Source: Micropterix aruncella
Lineage: Eukaryota; Arthropoda; Insecta; Lepidoptera; Micropterigidae
Reading direction: 5' to 3'
Length of the DNA: 64,000 nt
Assembly (NCBI GenBank): GCA_944548615.1
Contig: OX155960.1
Coordinates: 34,882,499 to 34,946,498 of the forward strand
This document shows, in pieces, positions 33,713 to 43,775 of this stretch (its first letter is position 1; every line of letters starts with the position of its first letter). A program made the position numbers and the translations under genes. The notes under the pieces were generated by a model, which had not been told where the DNA came from, did not search any database, and was given only the letters and a program-made list of their open reading frames with translations.

Positions 33713-35220
33713 ATAAAGATTTTTTATTTAATATTGTTGAAAATATTTTATAAACTATAACTATTATTTTATAACGATATAAACTAATAATAAATACGTT
33801 AATAATTCATTTCTAACCATACATTTTCTAAATGAAATATTTTATTGATTTAACCATTTTATTTTGGATTTTTATTCTAGTTCTGATTACCAAATAATTG
33901 TTTTTTTTTTTTTTTTTTTTTTTAATTCTTCTGTTTTTATTTTTGTTTTATACCTCTATCATGACTGCTAATACCTATTCATGCGTGGATGCTCGTAATG
34001 CGCGCTCAGTATACTGTACCTAAATAAAAATATTCTTTCTCAGTATTTACATATTTTGACAAATTTCACTATAAATACTAGAAACAAACAAACAATTTGA
34101 AACTATTTACTTACCTTAAGCGCGGATATTTATTTCATATTATAAAAAAATATTCACTAATAGGTAAACACAATTACTTGTAATTGAAAACGGACATTTA
34201 TCGGAATTATTTCCAAAGGGTTAGCCCTAGGATAGGTTACGCCTAGTTGGGCAACCATGGCAATAACTGACAGTGCGGTATCTAGTTCTAAGCTTCATTC
34301 ATATTTTTTTAGATATGTAATTAATATATAAGATAATAATTGTAAATTGCTCATCCTAAACCAATAAATAAACTAGTTTTATGACACATTTAATTACATT
34401 TAATAATACATAAAAGGAAATCTGTTATAACTTTCCCGAGTTATTGAAAGCTTTATAAAATGACAGCGTTAAAATTGATGACCTCATAACTAATGACATA
34501 ATCACTGTACAGGCTTTCTCCCGTGAGTTTTGTAGTCAGATCATCATGCTTAATATAATTATATTAAAAATTGGCGCTGCTTTCCGAAAGTTAATTTCCG
34601 AGCGTTTTTAGACGCTAAGGCTGCGCAACTTATAAATAAAAGCAAAGTTATTATATCGCTACACAATACTGATAAACGTTAAAGAATTCGCTATTTAGAA
34701 AAAGGAAGTGCAGATGTCGATTTTTAGGATAAAAATAACTTGGACGTGGAAGAGAGACGAGAATATATAGCGCCATAGTTAGGCCAAATGTGAGCGTAGA
34801 AGTATTTTTGTTATTTGTTTGTTGTGCTTCGCTTATGCAGCTGTTTTGGGTGACTTTTAAGTCCCTGCAAATATGCCGGTACGTATTTATCGGTAACTAT
34901 TACGCATCGGTCTAATGTGCCGCGTAATATAATGGAGTTCATTTTTGTGACATGTACGGAGTAATGCTGACGCCATGCATTATATTGTTAAGCAGTCTGG
35001 CCATTTGTTTCGAGTTCTGTATTGCATCCACTGTCTGCTAATGAATTTTCAGCTTTTGCAAAACACTTTGGGGGTACTCATTAAATTACACCCATCCTAT
35101 TACGCCAGCGCCAGGTGTCCCGGAGTCTAGCCTGCTGACTCTACCCCAGCATTCTATGGCCAAAATACTGTCTTATCTGAAAGTATCAGATTTTACAAAA
35201 CTTTTGCACTTTTTGTCGCT
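33713..35220. other. no gene; AT-rich, with CCTAGTTGGGC block at 34242
   Basis: A T22 run lies at about 33901-33923. At 34225-34252 CCTAGGATAGGTTACGCCTAGTTGGGC resembles the CCTAGTTAGGC blocks at 10371, 22097 and 42390 (written here as 20-base words: CCTAGGATAGGTTACGCCTA and GTTGGGC). The rest shows nothing. Confidence 0.35.
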
Positions 35221-35221
35221 G

Positions 35222-35224
<3 letters not shown>

Positions 35225-35301
<77 letters not shown>
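35225..35301. repeat. (TA)n microsatellite, ~77 bp
   Basis: Uninterrupted alternating TA from about 35225 to 35301. Confidence 0.95.
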
Positions 35302-35305
<4 letters not shown>

Positions 35306-35416
35306 GGTTTTACTCATGTTCGTGTTTAAAAAAATCGAAATGTAGAACAATGCTAAGATATGTAAAAAAACACGCACACCTAAAAATATCTCGACCAGAC
35401 ATTGCAAAAATTCTGA

Positions 35417-35459
35417 AGTTAGAGGTATTTTTGCCAGTTACTGGCAGAAATACCTCTAA
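35417..35459. repeat. hairpin with ~19 bp arms
   Basis: GTTAGAGGTATTTTTGCCAG and CTGGCAGAAATACCTCTAAC pair with one mismatch around a TTA loop. Confidence 0.8.
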
Positions 35460-35552
35460 CTTTTTTAGAATTAAATAGGGCAATGTATTTTATTGTTGAT
35501 TTTTAAACAATAATGTATCGGTTTTATGTGATCATATATTTCAGATACAATT

Positions 35553-35999
35553 CTGTGGCAATTAGGCAAAACTACATAATTCAGAAATACCATTTTCTCA
35601 GGAGAGCATTTTGAAATTTATGACAACTTCAAATCTGTTAATCTATGTTTTTTTATATAACATGACTAAAATTGGCACATGGAATAAAAGATGTGTGCTA
35701 TCTTAAACTATATGTGTAATTTAAAAATAATATGTATCAAAAAAAAAGATAATTAACTTATGCTACTATGACCACCTATCAATAGTTAAGAAAAAGTACA
35801 CAAGTTACACATATGTAGTTTTGCTCATCTCACTCTACAATATATAACTAGTGAGAAAGTAGGTGCTATAACTTCTTTTATATTGTGCTTCGAGTTATGT
35901 AGTTTTGCCCAATGAAAGAGTAAAAAACGCTGTTAAATGGTCATTATAACTTATTTTGGCCAAAATACGACTTTATGTAGTTTTGCCTAATTGCCACAG
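35553..35999. mobile_element. 447 bp MITE with 27 bp perfect TIRs
   Basis: The left end CTGTGGCAATTAGGCAAAAC (continuing ACTACATAA from 35572) is the exact complement of the right end. The inner part contains two further GTAGTTTTGC words (about 35817 and 35899) that echo the TIR. No coding capacity is present. A target duplication could not be fixed, so the class is open. Confidence 0.75.
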
Positions 36000-37021
36000 A
36001 TAGTGTATGTGCAAATAAGTATGACACAGTGACGCGGCGTCGCGGTAGATAATCTACCTACACCAGTAGCGCGGCAAATAGTGTGGTAATAGAAAATGGC
36101 ATTTATTACCAATATTAAATTATCCTTTGCACGCACACCTCTGCCAACTGTGTCTCTGCGAAGCTTACCTGTATGCTATATTAATATTAAGTCGTTAATG
36201 AGCTAATGAACCATTGCAACATCCCGCTTCACGCGTCAGATGAGTAATTATTAATGATGTTGCGATTTAATGATATTACTATTGGCTTATTGAACCTTAA
36301 TTCATAATTATATTATTAATATATTATGTTAGTTGAATTTGTACTCAGCTTTCCCTTATTGAAGGCGCGAAAGAGGAAGTTCCAGTCATCTATATATTTG
36401 CTAGATATGCCCTCAGATACAAATAAGTTGGCTCCACATACCCTTTGCTCGTAAATCATTTGATAGAGAGAGCAATAAATTGAACAGTATGTGAGAGAAT
36501 AGCTCGCCAATATTCTTCGCGGCAGCTCTCGTACCGGAAACGGTCGGTTGTCTGTTAGCGGACTGCGACCAAACTACTACTGGCCGGCTTTCAGTAGTGG
36601 TTTTGAAGGGGTCATTTTCGAGCGCCAAAAGCCCATCTAGGGGATCATATGTCAATGGTTCCAGTATGAGAATGATATTAAAAGGAAACAGCAGCAGTAT
36701 TATGAACCCTCTCGCTTTACAATCGCTGCTATTGGACATGGTTTAGCTACTCGCCGCTAGGGTTGACTCAAAGGGGGAGTGTTTTTCAATCACTCTCCCA
36801 ATGGTAAATTTCCGTATTACGAAAACTTTCGTTTTGAGTGATCCTTAGCTGTGAGTAACCGAACCACCTCCAATCGCAGAGATTGAAAAGCAACAGCATT
36901 CGTAATATAACTGCAGGATTTAGTTAGATTGTATAATTTGGATATCTTATTTTTCACGAAGTTATTGATTGATATGTAATGTACATGTGTACATAATAAT
37001 ATGTATGTATTCATATGTGAA
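36000..37021. other. no recognised gene; one unidentified minus-strand frame
   Basis: The minus-strand frame 36739-36413 (108 residues) opens MSNSSDCKARGFIILLLFPF, which reads like a short cytoplasmic start plus a membrane segment, and continues TYDPLDGLLALENDPFKTT. I do not recognise a family. A hairpin GGGGGAGTG...CACTCTCCC lies at 36772-36801 just upstream of it. It may be chance or an exon. Confidence 0.25.
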
Positions 37022-37040
37022 CATCAACATACCCCTACAA

Positions 37041-38622
37041 GTGGAAGATATCTAGAGTAGCTCCAGTACCAAAAGGTGGCGATAAGGCGCAGGCTGATAA
37101 TTACGGGCCGATTGCAGTGTTATCAGTCTTTCCTTAACTTTTCGAGACGATTCTCCACCGAGGAATTTATACCCAACTATGCGGTACACTATCGGATGAA
37201 CAAAGCGGGTTCCGTCCTAATCGTTCCACAACTACCAACCTATCCGTTTTTACTGACGATGTTACTGGGGAGTTGGATAACACCTCAAGGGGACAAGTGG
37301 ATGTTGTGTTTTTGGATTTTAAGAAGGCCTTTAACAGAGTCGATTACGATGCGTTATTACGAGAACTGGCTGCAGCTGAATTCTCGAGTAAACTGCTGTT
37401 TTTTTTGCAGATCACTTGGGGGGCTGACAGTTCGTTAAATTTACCGATTTTGATGCCACACTATATAACACTCAATCGGGGGTTAGCCAAGTATCAAACT
37501 TAAGGCATTTGTTATTCAACTTATTTGTTAATAACCTGAGTAAAGTTGTCACATAAGTACGTCGTCTAATGTTTGTTGATGTCTTCAAATTATTTTTATC
37601 TACTGAAAGTGCCGAAGCCTGCGAGCTCTTCCAGCGTATCATTGATACAGTTTATATCCTTCTAGCCGTATTCGGCCATAGCGATTGCATTCTAGATTTT
37701 TTGGGGGTTTTGCTGGTGAGCCCTCAGGTGACTGATGTAGCCGATCTTGGCTTTGAATGTGCGTGCACATTTGGCGCAAGTCAAGACACCATCGACGTAA
37801 TTATACTTTATGGCCGCCGGTGGTCGGGCCTTTAGCTCGTCGCGCTTGGCATCCAAGTCGAGCAGCCTATTCAGTTTAGGCATAGAGTAAAGCTCGTACC
37901 CTTCACTTCAATATTAACAAATATTCAGTGATGCATACACAAGATCGCCTGCTCATCTGATATATGATTACTCTATTTCTGGTTGTTTGCTCCCGAGAGT
38001 TACTGAAGTCAAGGACTACAACTTCTTTCGAGCTTCTAGGGTTTGTGATACGGCAATCCAAACACTTCGGGTTATGCGCACGTTGTACAACTCGATTGTT
38101 AGAAATCGCATTGAAATGAATGCAGCTATTTGGAATCCGCGTGAAGAGACCTATAGCCTCATGCTGGAAAAGGTACAGAAGTGTTTTTTGAGATTTGTGT
38201 ACTTCAAGCTGTACGCGTATTACCCATTTCTGTATCCGATGGCATTTATCACAGGCATGGTTAGCTATAATTCTCTCTGTCTCAGAAGAGAAATGCTGAC
38301 CTAGTCCTATGCTTTTAATCAAATTCGTGGTAAAACTGATATACTAGCTTTATACTGATATAAAGCTTACTATAGTAGCCAAGGTGGATCTTTTCGTACC
38401 TAATAATTATCTTCGTGCTAGATCGCACCATCTTTTCTCGGAGACGTTCTTGCGCACTAACCTTATGAGGTGGAACTTGTTGGCGCGTGCTTTGCGGCGC
38501 TTAAATGAAATCCACGTGATGGCACCAGATTTAGATATTTTTACCGCCAATCCTTATTTGTTTAAATTGCAGGATATTATTATTCATTCTTATATGATAG
38601 CTAGTGATGTTCTATTTGTATA
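37041..38622 (+). pseudogene. Jockey-type reverse transcriptase, multiply disrupted
   Basis: Frame 1 from 37041 reads WKISRVAPVPKGGDKAQADN and YGPIAVLSV (RT block 1), a TAA at 37135-37137, then DEQSGFRPNRSTTTNLSVF (block 2) and VVFLDFKKAFNRVDYDALL (block A, with D-F-K-K-A-F intact). Near 37430 the frame shifts to SGVSQVSNLRHLLFNLFVNN (QGSxLGPLLF block, damaged) and LMFVDVFKLFL, which stands where FADD should be, so the catalytic Asp pair is lost. After the inserted fragment the C-terminal part returns: VMRTLYNSIVRNRIEMNAAI, WNPREETYSLMLEKVQKCFL and YYPFLYPMAFITGMVSYNSL, then at 38384 VPNNYLRARSHHLFSE and DLDIF. The protein once copied the element's RNA into DNA. Endonuclease and ORF1 are missing. 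Confidence 0.8.
37692..37883 (-). other. C2H2 zinc-finger fragment inserted in the LINE, opposite strand
   Basis: The minus-strand frame reads [16 protein letters not shown], then [20 protein letters not shown] and RAH: one finger of C-x2-C-x12-H-x3-H spacing. Fingers of the C...CxRxFxAxIGxxSHxRxH type preceded by a charged AKR-rich linker are common at the C-termini of some LINE ORF2 proteins, so this is probably a piece of a second LINE. It lies antisense within the Jockey remnant and has replaced part of it. No start or terminus of the donor element is visible. Confidence 0.55.
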
Positions 38623-38735
38623 ATTACGGTGATATCTTTATTAATTTTGCTTTTCAACGCACAGTTTTTACTGTAATGTTGATTAGTAATAAGCGAATAA
38701 ACAGATAAATAAATAAATAATTAAAATAAATAAAA

Positions 38736-39087
38736 TGTGTACCAAAATATGAATCAATCATTTAATTATGACTCGCTGGTGATATTAGCGATACATATTA
38801 ATATTTATGTACACATTAACTATTTCTGTATGAGCATTCTTTCCGACTTCCTATTAACACATTGGTGTTGCAGTTGCCATAAAACTTTCGATCGTATAAC
38901 TTATAACATCGATTATGTAGAAAGAGCTGTGCACATTATTGTACATAATATATATAATGTATATTTTTCTTGGTAATGCTTAATATTGGTAGATATTGCT
39001 AATGATTATTTTGAATTAAATATGTTTCTTTTATTCGCGTTTTCTTGATAATTTCAGTTAGTTTTATAGTATCATTGTTATTGGATA
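38736..39087. other. no gene recognised
   Basis: AT-rich, without signal. Confidence 0.4.
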
Positions 39088-39119
39088 AACATGAAAGGGA
39101 CCCCTTTCATGTTTATGTG
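39088..39119. repeat. 15 bp-arm hairpin upstream of the piggyBac-like frame
   Basis: ATAAACATGAAAGGG and CCCTTTCATGTTTAT pair exactly around AC. It may be a subterminal inverted repeat of the remnant that follows. Confidence 0.8.
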
Positions 39120-39138
39120 AAGAGCATTTGTTACGGTA

Positions 39139-39516
39139 TTGTTTCATCACTTTTGTGTCTATTTTGCCTATAAAATGGCAGACATTAACAATTGGCGAAA
39201 GAAAAAGTTGGATTTAGCGGTAATGACAGAAGACCAAATACAAGAACTCGTGGAATCTGTTAAAATGGATGCTGCAGACGGTGATTCTAGCAGTGATGAT
39301 AAAGACGACATAAATTACCTGACGAATGAAATACCTCCAGACGACATCATTATGGACTGCATTCGTAATATGCAGGCAGGTGAAACAAGCAATTGCTTGT
39401 TTCACCTTCCTGCTTATTCAAAACGTGTCAAAAACCCAATGTGCAGCAAATGCAATCTCCACTTGTGCTGCTCTAATGCCAAAACCTGTTTTACTATTAT
39501 CATCATAAAAATATAA
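39139..39516 (+). pseudogene. piggyBac-like transposase, internally deleted remnant
   Basis: The frame has two unlike parts. Residues 1-85 are acidic (DAADGDSSSDDKDDINYLTN, EIPPDDIIMDCI) like the N-terminal region of piggyBac-type transposases. Residues 86-125 include RVKNPMCSKCNLHLCCSNA and KTCF, resembling the C-terminal Cys-rich RING-like/PHD-like domain (CxxCxxxLC...CF). The central DDD catalytic domain of 350 or more residues is absent. At the join, 39378-39407 is a perfect 30 bp palindrome centred on AAGCAATTGCTT, whose right arm continues the frame. PiggyBac transposases cut and paste at TTAA, but no TTAA-flanked ends could be assigned here. The call rests on two weak matches in the expected order. 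Confidence 0.45.
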
Positions 39517-39519
39517 TGT

Positions 39520-39894
39520 GCATGTACTCGTTTCCGTTTACTTTTTTACTCTATATGCCTTTATGCCTATCTATCTAATAAAAACCCATTAAAACAATAA
39601 AATGCATTTTACCCTCTATTTTTGACCTAAACCGGCAAAGGTTCCCTAAGGGCACCTTTACCTTTTTTCATCTGGCGCCATAACAGAAAGAGATAATTAT
39701 ATTCTGGTAACTTTCTCGGGTTTCTTGACACATTATTAATCAGAAATCCAACTAAATTGGATATTTTTTAGTATCTTGCCAGTTAGAGAGTTCAGTAAGA
39801 TATATATGAAGTATTACTTATACAACTTTACTACTCTATCCACAGAATGTGAGCAAGTTGTATGCAGTTCAGCATTTGTAAATTAAGAGAAGAA
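39520..39894. other. no gene; possible right flank of the piggyBac-like remnant
   Basis: GGCAAAGGTTCCCTAAGGGC at about 39632 could be a decayed terminus, but no left partner was found. Otherwise no signal. Confidence 0.3.
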
Positions 39895-40140
39895 TAGATT
39901 TACACGTTGCGTTGCGCCACAAGCTCGTGTATGGATTTTATCGCTTCCGTCGGGAATGAATGGCGGATTGTTTGTCGAGGATTCACGCAACGATTTTACT
40001 GGCGTTGCGTTCGGAGCACGTTTGTGCCATTTATCCACTCGCGCCCGTCCAAGAAACAGGATTGTCCGATTGTTTTGCTGTACCGACTTTGTTGCGGATT
40101 CGTGCACGTGGTGCATGAATCGAATTCCTAACACATTGCT
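39895..40140. repeat. GC-rich block, unclassified
   Basis: About 245 bp of balanced composition, open in several frames on both strands at once, which signals composition rather than coding. GCGTTGCG words recur (39910, 40003). It may be a solo terminal repeat or other element debris; no partner was found. Confidence 0.3.
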
Positions 40141-40362
40141 ATTCTCTTTGTTTTACCTCCCTTCTAAAGAATTATGCACACTTACGAAAATGTCTCAAGC
40201 TACTAGGTTTCGTACTTCGTAACTTAAAATACTTTAAGGATATCAGTATTCTCCATCTCCTTTACGACACCATCGTGCAAGAATCCTAGAGTTAAATGCG
40301 CCCATATGGTCTCCGCTGGTGTCCATTAAAGCAATATAAATGGCGAAGAAAAGTTTCCTTAG
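40141..40362. other. no gene recognised
   Basis: No recognisable signal. Confidence 0.35.
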
Positions 40363-40998
40363 GGGACGTTCAAGTATTACATAACGCAATTTGGGAGGAA
40401 GGGGGGGGGGTCTTGTAAAACCTTACGATGCATTACAGGGGCAGGAAGGGGGTTCGATCAACGCGTTACGTAACATTGTTTTTTTTAATTTTAAGAGTTT
40501 ATTAGTAAAAAAAACTGAAATAAGAAAATGCATGAAAAGAACAATGGCGGATGAAGCCAAAAATGTATGTAAGGACAAGGCCAAGTCAGAAAAATGGCAT
40601 AATTTAATGTAAGATTAGTAGTAAGAGTTTATTAGGACAAATTTGAACCCATTTAAAAATATTTTAAACTTAAGTAAATGTTTATTACAGTATGTGTTAT
40701 TGTTTATTAAATAACAATCTGAATAAATAAAATAAACAATATGTATTGCGAGTTTGAAATCTCTTGTTTAATATATTATTACCGTAAACGCAATTAAAAC
40801 AATAACAAAGGTATTTTAGCAGGCCTTTCGGTACTTTACGAAACATAATTGTGACTTTTAGGTAAAAATGGTCACTTGGGTGTGACGTAACATTTAGGGA
40901 GGGGTAGGGGGGTACAGAAAAACGTTACGGCGCGTTACATGGGGAGGAGGGAGGGTCAAACATCTTAAAAATTGCGTTACGTAATCTTGAACGCCCCC
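40363..40998. mobile_element. 636 bp TIR element flanked by TTAG
   Basis: The left end GGGACGTTCAAGTATTACAT (then AACGCAATTT) matches the complement of the right end, GGGGCGTTCAAGATTACGTA (then ACGCAATTTT). TTAG occurs on both sides (40359-40362 and 40999-41002). G-rich and TTACG-rich subterminal blocks lie inside both ends. Elements with GTTCAAGxATTACGTAACGC ends and G-runs are familiar to me from insects, but I cannot name the superfamily. A 73-residue internal frame is not a transposase. Confidence 0.75.
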
Positions 40999-41119
40999 TT
41001 AGATTGTTCTACTTAAGGTAATATGGGTATTGACCTTATTTGTACCTAACAGCATTAATTCTTGAAAAAGTCAGCTGAAACTCCCTCCAGCTGAGAAGAG
41101 ATTTGTTGACGGGACAGCA

Positions 41120-41290
41120 CGTCTTTAAAATTTTCAGAGAGACAGTTGATAATCCTAGTATTTTAGGGAAAGTGAACCTGTATGTACCGAACAATTATTC
41201 CCGGGTACGGACTCACAAATGATTTCCCCTCCCTCATTCAAGCACAAAATCTCCGTCACAGTCGTTAGCTACGACCCTGTTGAAGCAAGC
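41120..41290 (+). pseudogene. small LINE C-terminal fragment (Jockey-like)
   Basis: The plus strand reads ILGKVNLYVPNNYSRVRTHK, a stop, FPLPHSSTKSPSQSLATTLL. This order, L...V-P-x-x-x-x-R followed by F-x-x-P-x-x-x-T and then SP..-x-L, occurs near the C-terminus of Jockey-group ORF2 (compare VPNNYLRARSHHLFSE at 38395). It is short and interrupted by a stop. Confidence 0.4.
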
Positions 41291-41429
41291 CTATTTGCAA
41301 AGGATTGTGTCGTTACTTAATAAAACCACCTTATTGGTCGAGACGGTCTTTGCCAAAGTGGGAATCCGCAGTCTTTGGGAATGTAGTGTACTGAGCACAG
41401 GAATAAATAAAAACTTTTTTTTAGCAAAA

Positions 41430-41680
41430 TTTCCGGCTATAATCGTCTACATCCGGCCTAACGTCTAAACGTCTATTAAAGCATCTAAACCATGTTTAAG
41501 TGGAAACATGTAATTAGCTTTATTTTTTTAACTTAATAATTTTGTAACAAATTTATTGTAACAGCTGTATGTTTCCTTAATAATAATAAAATAATAATAA
41601 TAATAAAAATAAACCGTCTAAATCGTCTAAACCGGCTACGTCATAAAATCCGGCTGTCAGTCGTGCTTGTGGATCATTTT
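41430..41680. repeat. CCGGC/GTCTAAAC-rich segment split by an (AATA)n-tailed insert
   Basis: CCGGCTATAATCGTCTACAT, CGTCTAAACGTCT and, after about 130 bp, CCGTCTAAATCGTCTAAACC and CCGGCTACG look like one simple repeat interrupted by sequence ending in an AATAATAATAATAAAAATAA tail at about 41580-41611. The insert may be a small retroposon. Confidence 0.4.
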
Positions 41681-42480
41681 GATGATTTAATCAAATATCA
41701 AATTTCCTATCCATTTCATTCTTACTAATTTTTGTATCAGCTGAAAGCGAATCGACCATTGTCTCTATCTCTTTCTCTCTCTTTCCTACGACCGGCGAGT
41801 AGGGTGCCGTGTCTATATCTCGCTTTGTTAAAAATACCGGCAATTATTTGACGATTTTGACTCACTTAAGTAAATTGTTTTAAAATAGATTTTTTTGAAA
41901 TCGTTGTTTTTGTGTTATTTATGCATTTTTAAATCGGTTATATTAAACATTATGTTTTAACTTGTAACATGCATATTTTATGTATAATTGTATCCTCTAT
42001 TTCAATTTAATTATTTCACTCTTTAATGTAATATTATTTTTGCTTCCATAATTATTATTTTAAGCCTTATTCCTTTTTAAATTTCTTTTACTTCTGATAC
42101 TACTTATCATGATTTTTACTATAGATCTTTTTAAAATATTATTCGCAGACTGACTCGGGCTGGAAGACGCATTGACGTATCGATGATTTAGTTCTTAGAT
42201 TAATAATTAATTTGTACCTACCTTGTTTATTATTTATGAACAATAATTTGTGATCATTTTACATGTCGATGTATCTGATAACCCTTTTCCATTTGATTTG
42301 AAATATTTACCTTATTTTAAAAATTATGTAATTTAAAGTATGCGCAATCTATTGTTCGCTTGGTACGATTGAATGGGCAAGGGCCTAGGCCTAGTTAGGC
42401 AGCGTTGATTAGAAAAAATAATCGACTGCGGATCTATTTTGCCATTGTTTACAATAAAGCTTTAGGGATAATGTAATATT
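41681..42480 (+). repeat. AT-rich stretch ending in a CCTAGTTAGGC block
   Basis: A long AT-rich stretch leads to GGGCAAGGGCCTAGGCCTAG and TTAGGCAGC (42376-42403), the fourth occurrence of this block. Upstream AT-richness is like that before the blocks at 10371 and 22097, consistent with a LINE 3' UTR family. Confidence 0.4.
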
Positions 42481-43040
42481 GTATTGCAGTTAATAATATT
42501 GTACTTTTATTTAAATGAAGACAAAATATATATTATACAAAATATATAGTTTAGGTAAAAGCACGATGCGATACGGCATAGGGCAGATTATGTATATTAG
42601 AAAAGATGAAACCATGCATTCGTTGAGTTTAATGTGGTAGTATTATTTCGTACACATCACATTCTTCTGGAAGAAGAAATTCCTGCAATAAAACCAACAG
42701 TCCTCTCGGTCCGCGTGCCCCGTCTGAGTGGTCTTTCTTGTTATTCAAGTGCGTGGTATTTATACTCCGGGGGGAAATTTACGCGCCTCGCGGACATCAA
42801 TGATCTCCATTGAAGTTTTTTATGGTGGCTGTGGAATACCGAGCACAGCAGACACGTGCCGACGGCGACCTGTTCCACTTGGACAGTGCGGTTGTTCATT
42901 TTCAAAACCTAGTAAGCGATTCATTCAAATTTGTTTCCAACAGATTTTGTTTAATTTTTTAGTTGCATTATTACTCCCAGCAGAGGGAAAGTATTGTGAA
43001 TCCGACGTAAAAGAGATCGAGATAAAGACGGAGATACTTA
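42481..43040. other. no gene recognised
   Basis: 42700-42900 is less AT-rich. An open frame at 42728-43069 (113 residues) has no recognisable motif and runs into a C-run. Confidence 0.3.
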
Positions 43041-43048
43041 TAAATGTT

Positions 43049-43155
43049 GACCCCCCCCCCCCGAGATGATTGAGATCATTTATACAATGAAATATGTCTG
43101 TGAGTCTGTGTGTGTGTCTCTCTCTTTGGGTGGGTGTATGTGTGTGTGTGTATTC
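43049..43155. repeat. C-run and (TG)n simple repeat
   Basis: A C13 run near 43050-43062, then GTGTGTGTGTCTCTCTCT and GTGTATGTGTGTGTGTGT at 43107-43151. Confidence 0.85.
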
Positions 43156-43299
43156 CTCCACGATAGCGCCTAAATGCTTCATCCTATTGATCTGAAATTG
43201 GGCATCCAGACATTATTCTTTTTATATTGTTTACCTCTTTTTATACTGTTTTTTTTTTTTTTAAATATATACAAAATATTTTATTCCAAAAAATACATT

Positions 43300-43380
43300 A
43301 AAAAATACTTATTTGCTCGTACTGATTCAGCCACTTCAAGGATGTCACTAATTAAAAACTTATCTTGTATAGCAGCGATG
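43300..43380. repeat. dispersed repeat Z, end fragment (copy 3)
   Basis: TATTTGCTCGTACTGATTCA, CAAGGATGTCACTAATTAAA and ACTTATCTTGTAT match the ends of the copies at 7810-7857 and 29255-29315. Confidence 0.6.
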
Positions 43381-43775
43381 TGCAAAATACTCGCAGTATT
43401 GTTGACGAAGTTATTTACCGACTGGCAGTGGACATGATTATATAATGATCGGAGAAAATGCGAAGAAACTTTTTTCGGAGATATCTCTGTCGAACAACAC
43501 CATTAGTCGAAGAGTTCAGCACATGGACCAGGATCTGAACGATCAAATTATGAAAAATGTAAATGAAATGAATTTAGACTTCAACAAGATGAGACGACGG
43601 ATAACAACAATGATGTACAACTCATATATTATGTAGGTTTCCTTTATGGTAGCACTATCGTTGGAGATATATAGATATTTTATGACACAGATAGATATTA
43701 CGACTGGGGTGACATTAGGAAATTTTAAGTCTGTTAAGGGTCTCACGACTTGAATAAGTTTGGGAACCAATGCCT
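43381..43775 (+). pseudogene. hAT transposase fragment (ZBED5/Charlie-like) with right terminus
   Basis: LLTKLFTDWQW near 43410 and, one frame over from 43445, MIGENAKKLFSEISLSNNTI followed by SRRVQHMDQDLNDQIMKNV resemble the stretch before the first catalytic Asp in hAT transposases related to vertebrate ZBED5/SCAND3 (LSNxTVxRRIxxMxxDIxxQL). The catalytic region that follows in the family is missing. About 180 bp downstream AAGTTTGGGAACCAATGC (43756-43773) resembles the complement of the CAGTGGTTCCCAAACTT terminus of such elements. This is therefore an internally deleted, frameshifted copy; no left terminus was found. Confidence 0.5.

Larger units (their letters stand above)
37022..38735 (+). 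mobile_element. decayed Jockey-type LINE carrying an inserted zinc-finger fragment
   Basis: RT blocks start at about 37041 and the C-terminal end is near 38622, followed by a 3' UTR with an AAATAAATAAATAAT tail at about 38705-38735. Between about 37660 and 37900 foreign sequence replaces the part of ORF2 that should follow the RT core. Confidence 0.7.

Noticed and set aside
36413..36739. Secreted or membrane protein gene on the minus strand
   Set aside because: Only a hydrophobic start is suggestive; no family, no splice evidence. Kept as an unidentified frame.
39883..40222. Overlapping frames on both strands
   Set aside because: Open in several frames at once because of composition; no motif.
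42728..43069. 113-residue frame
   Set aside because: No motif and it ends within a C-run; composition explains it.
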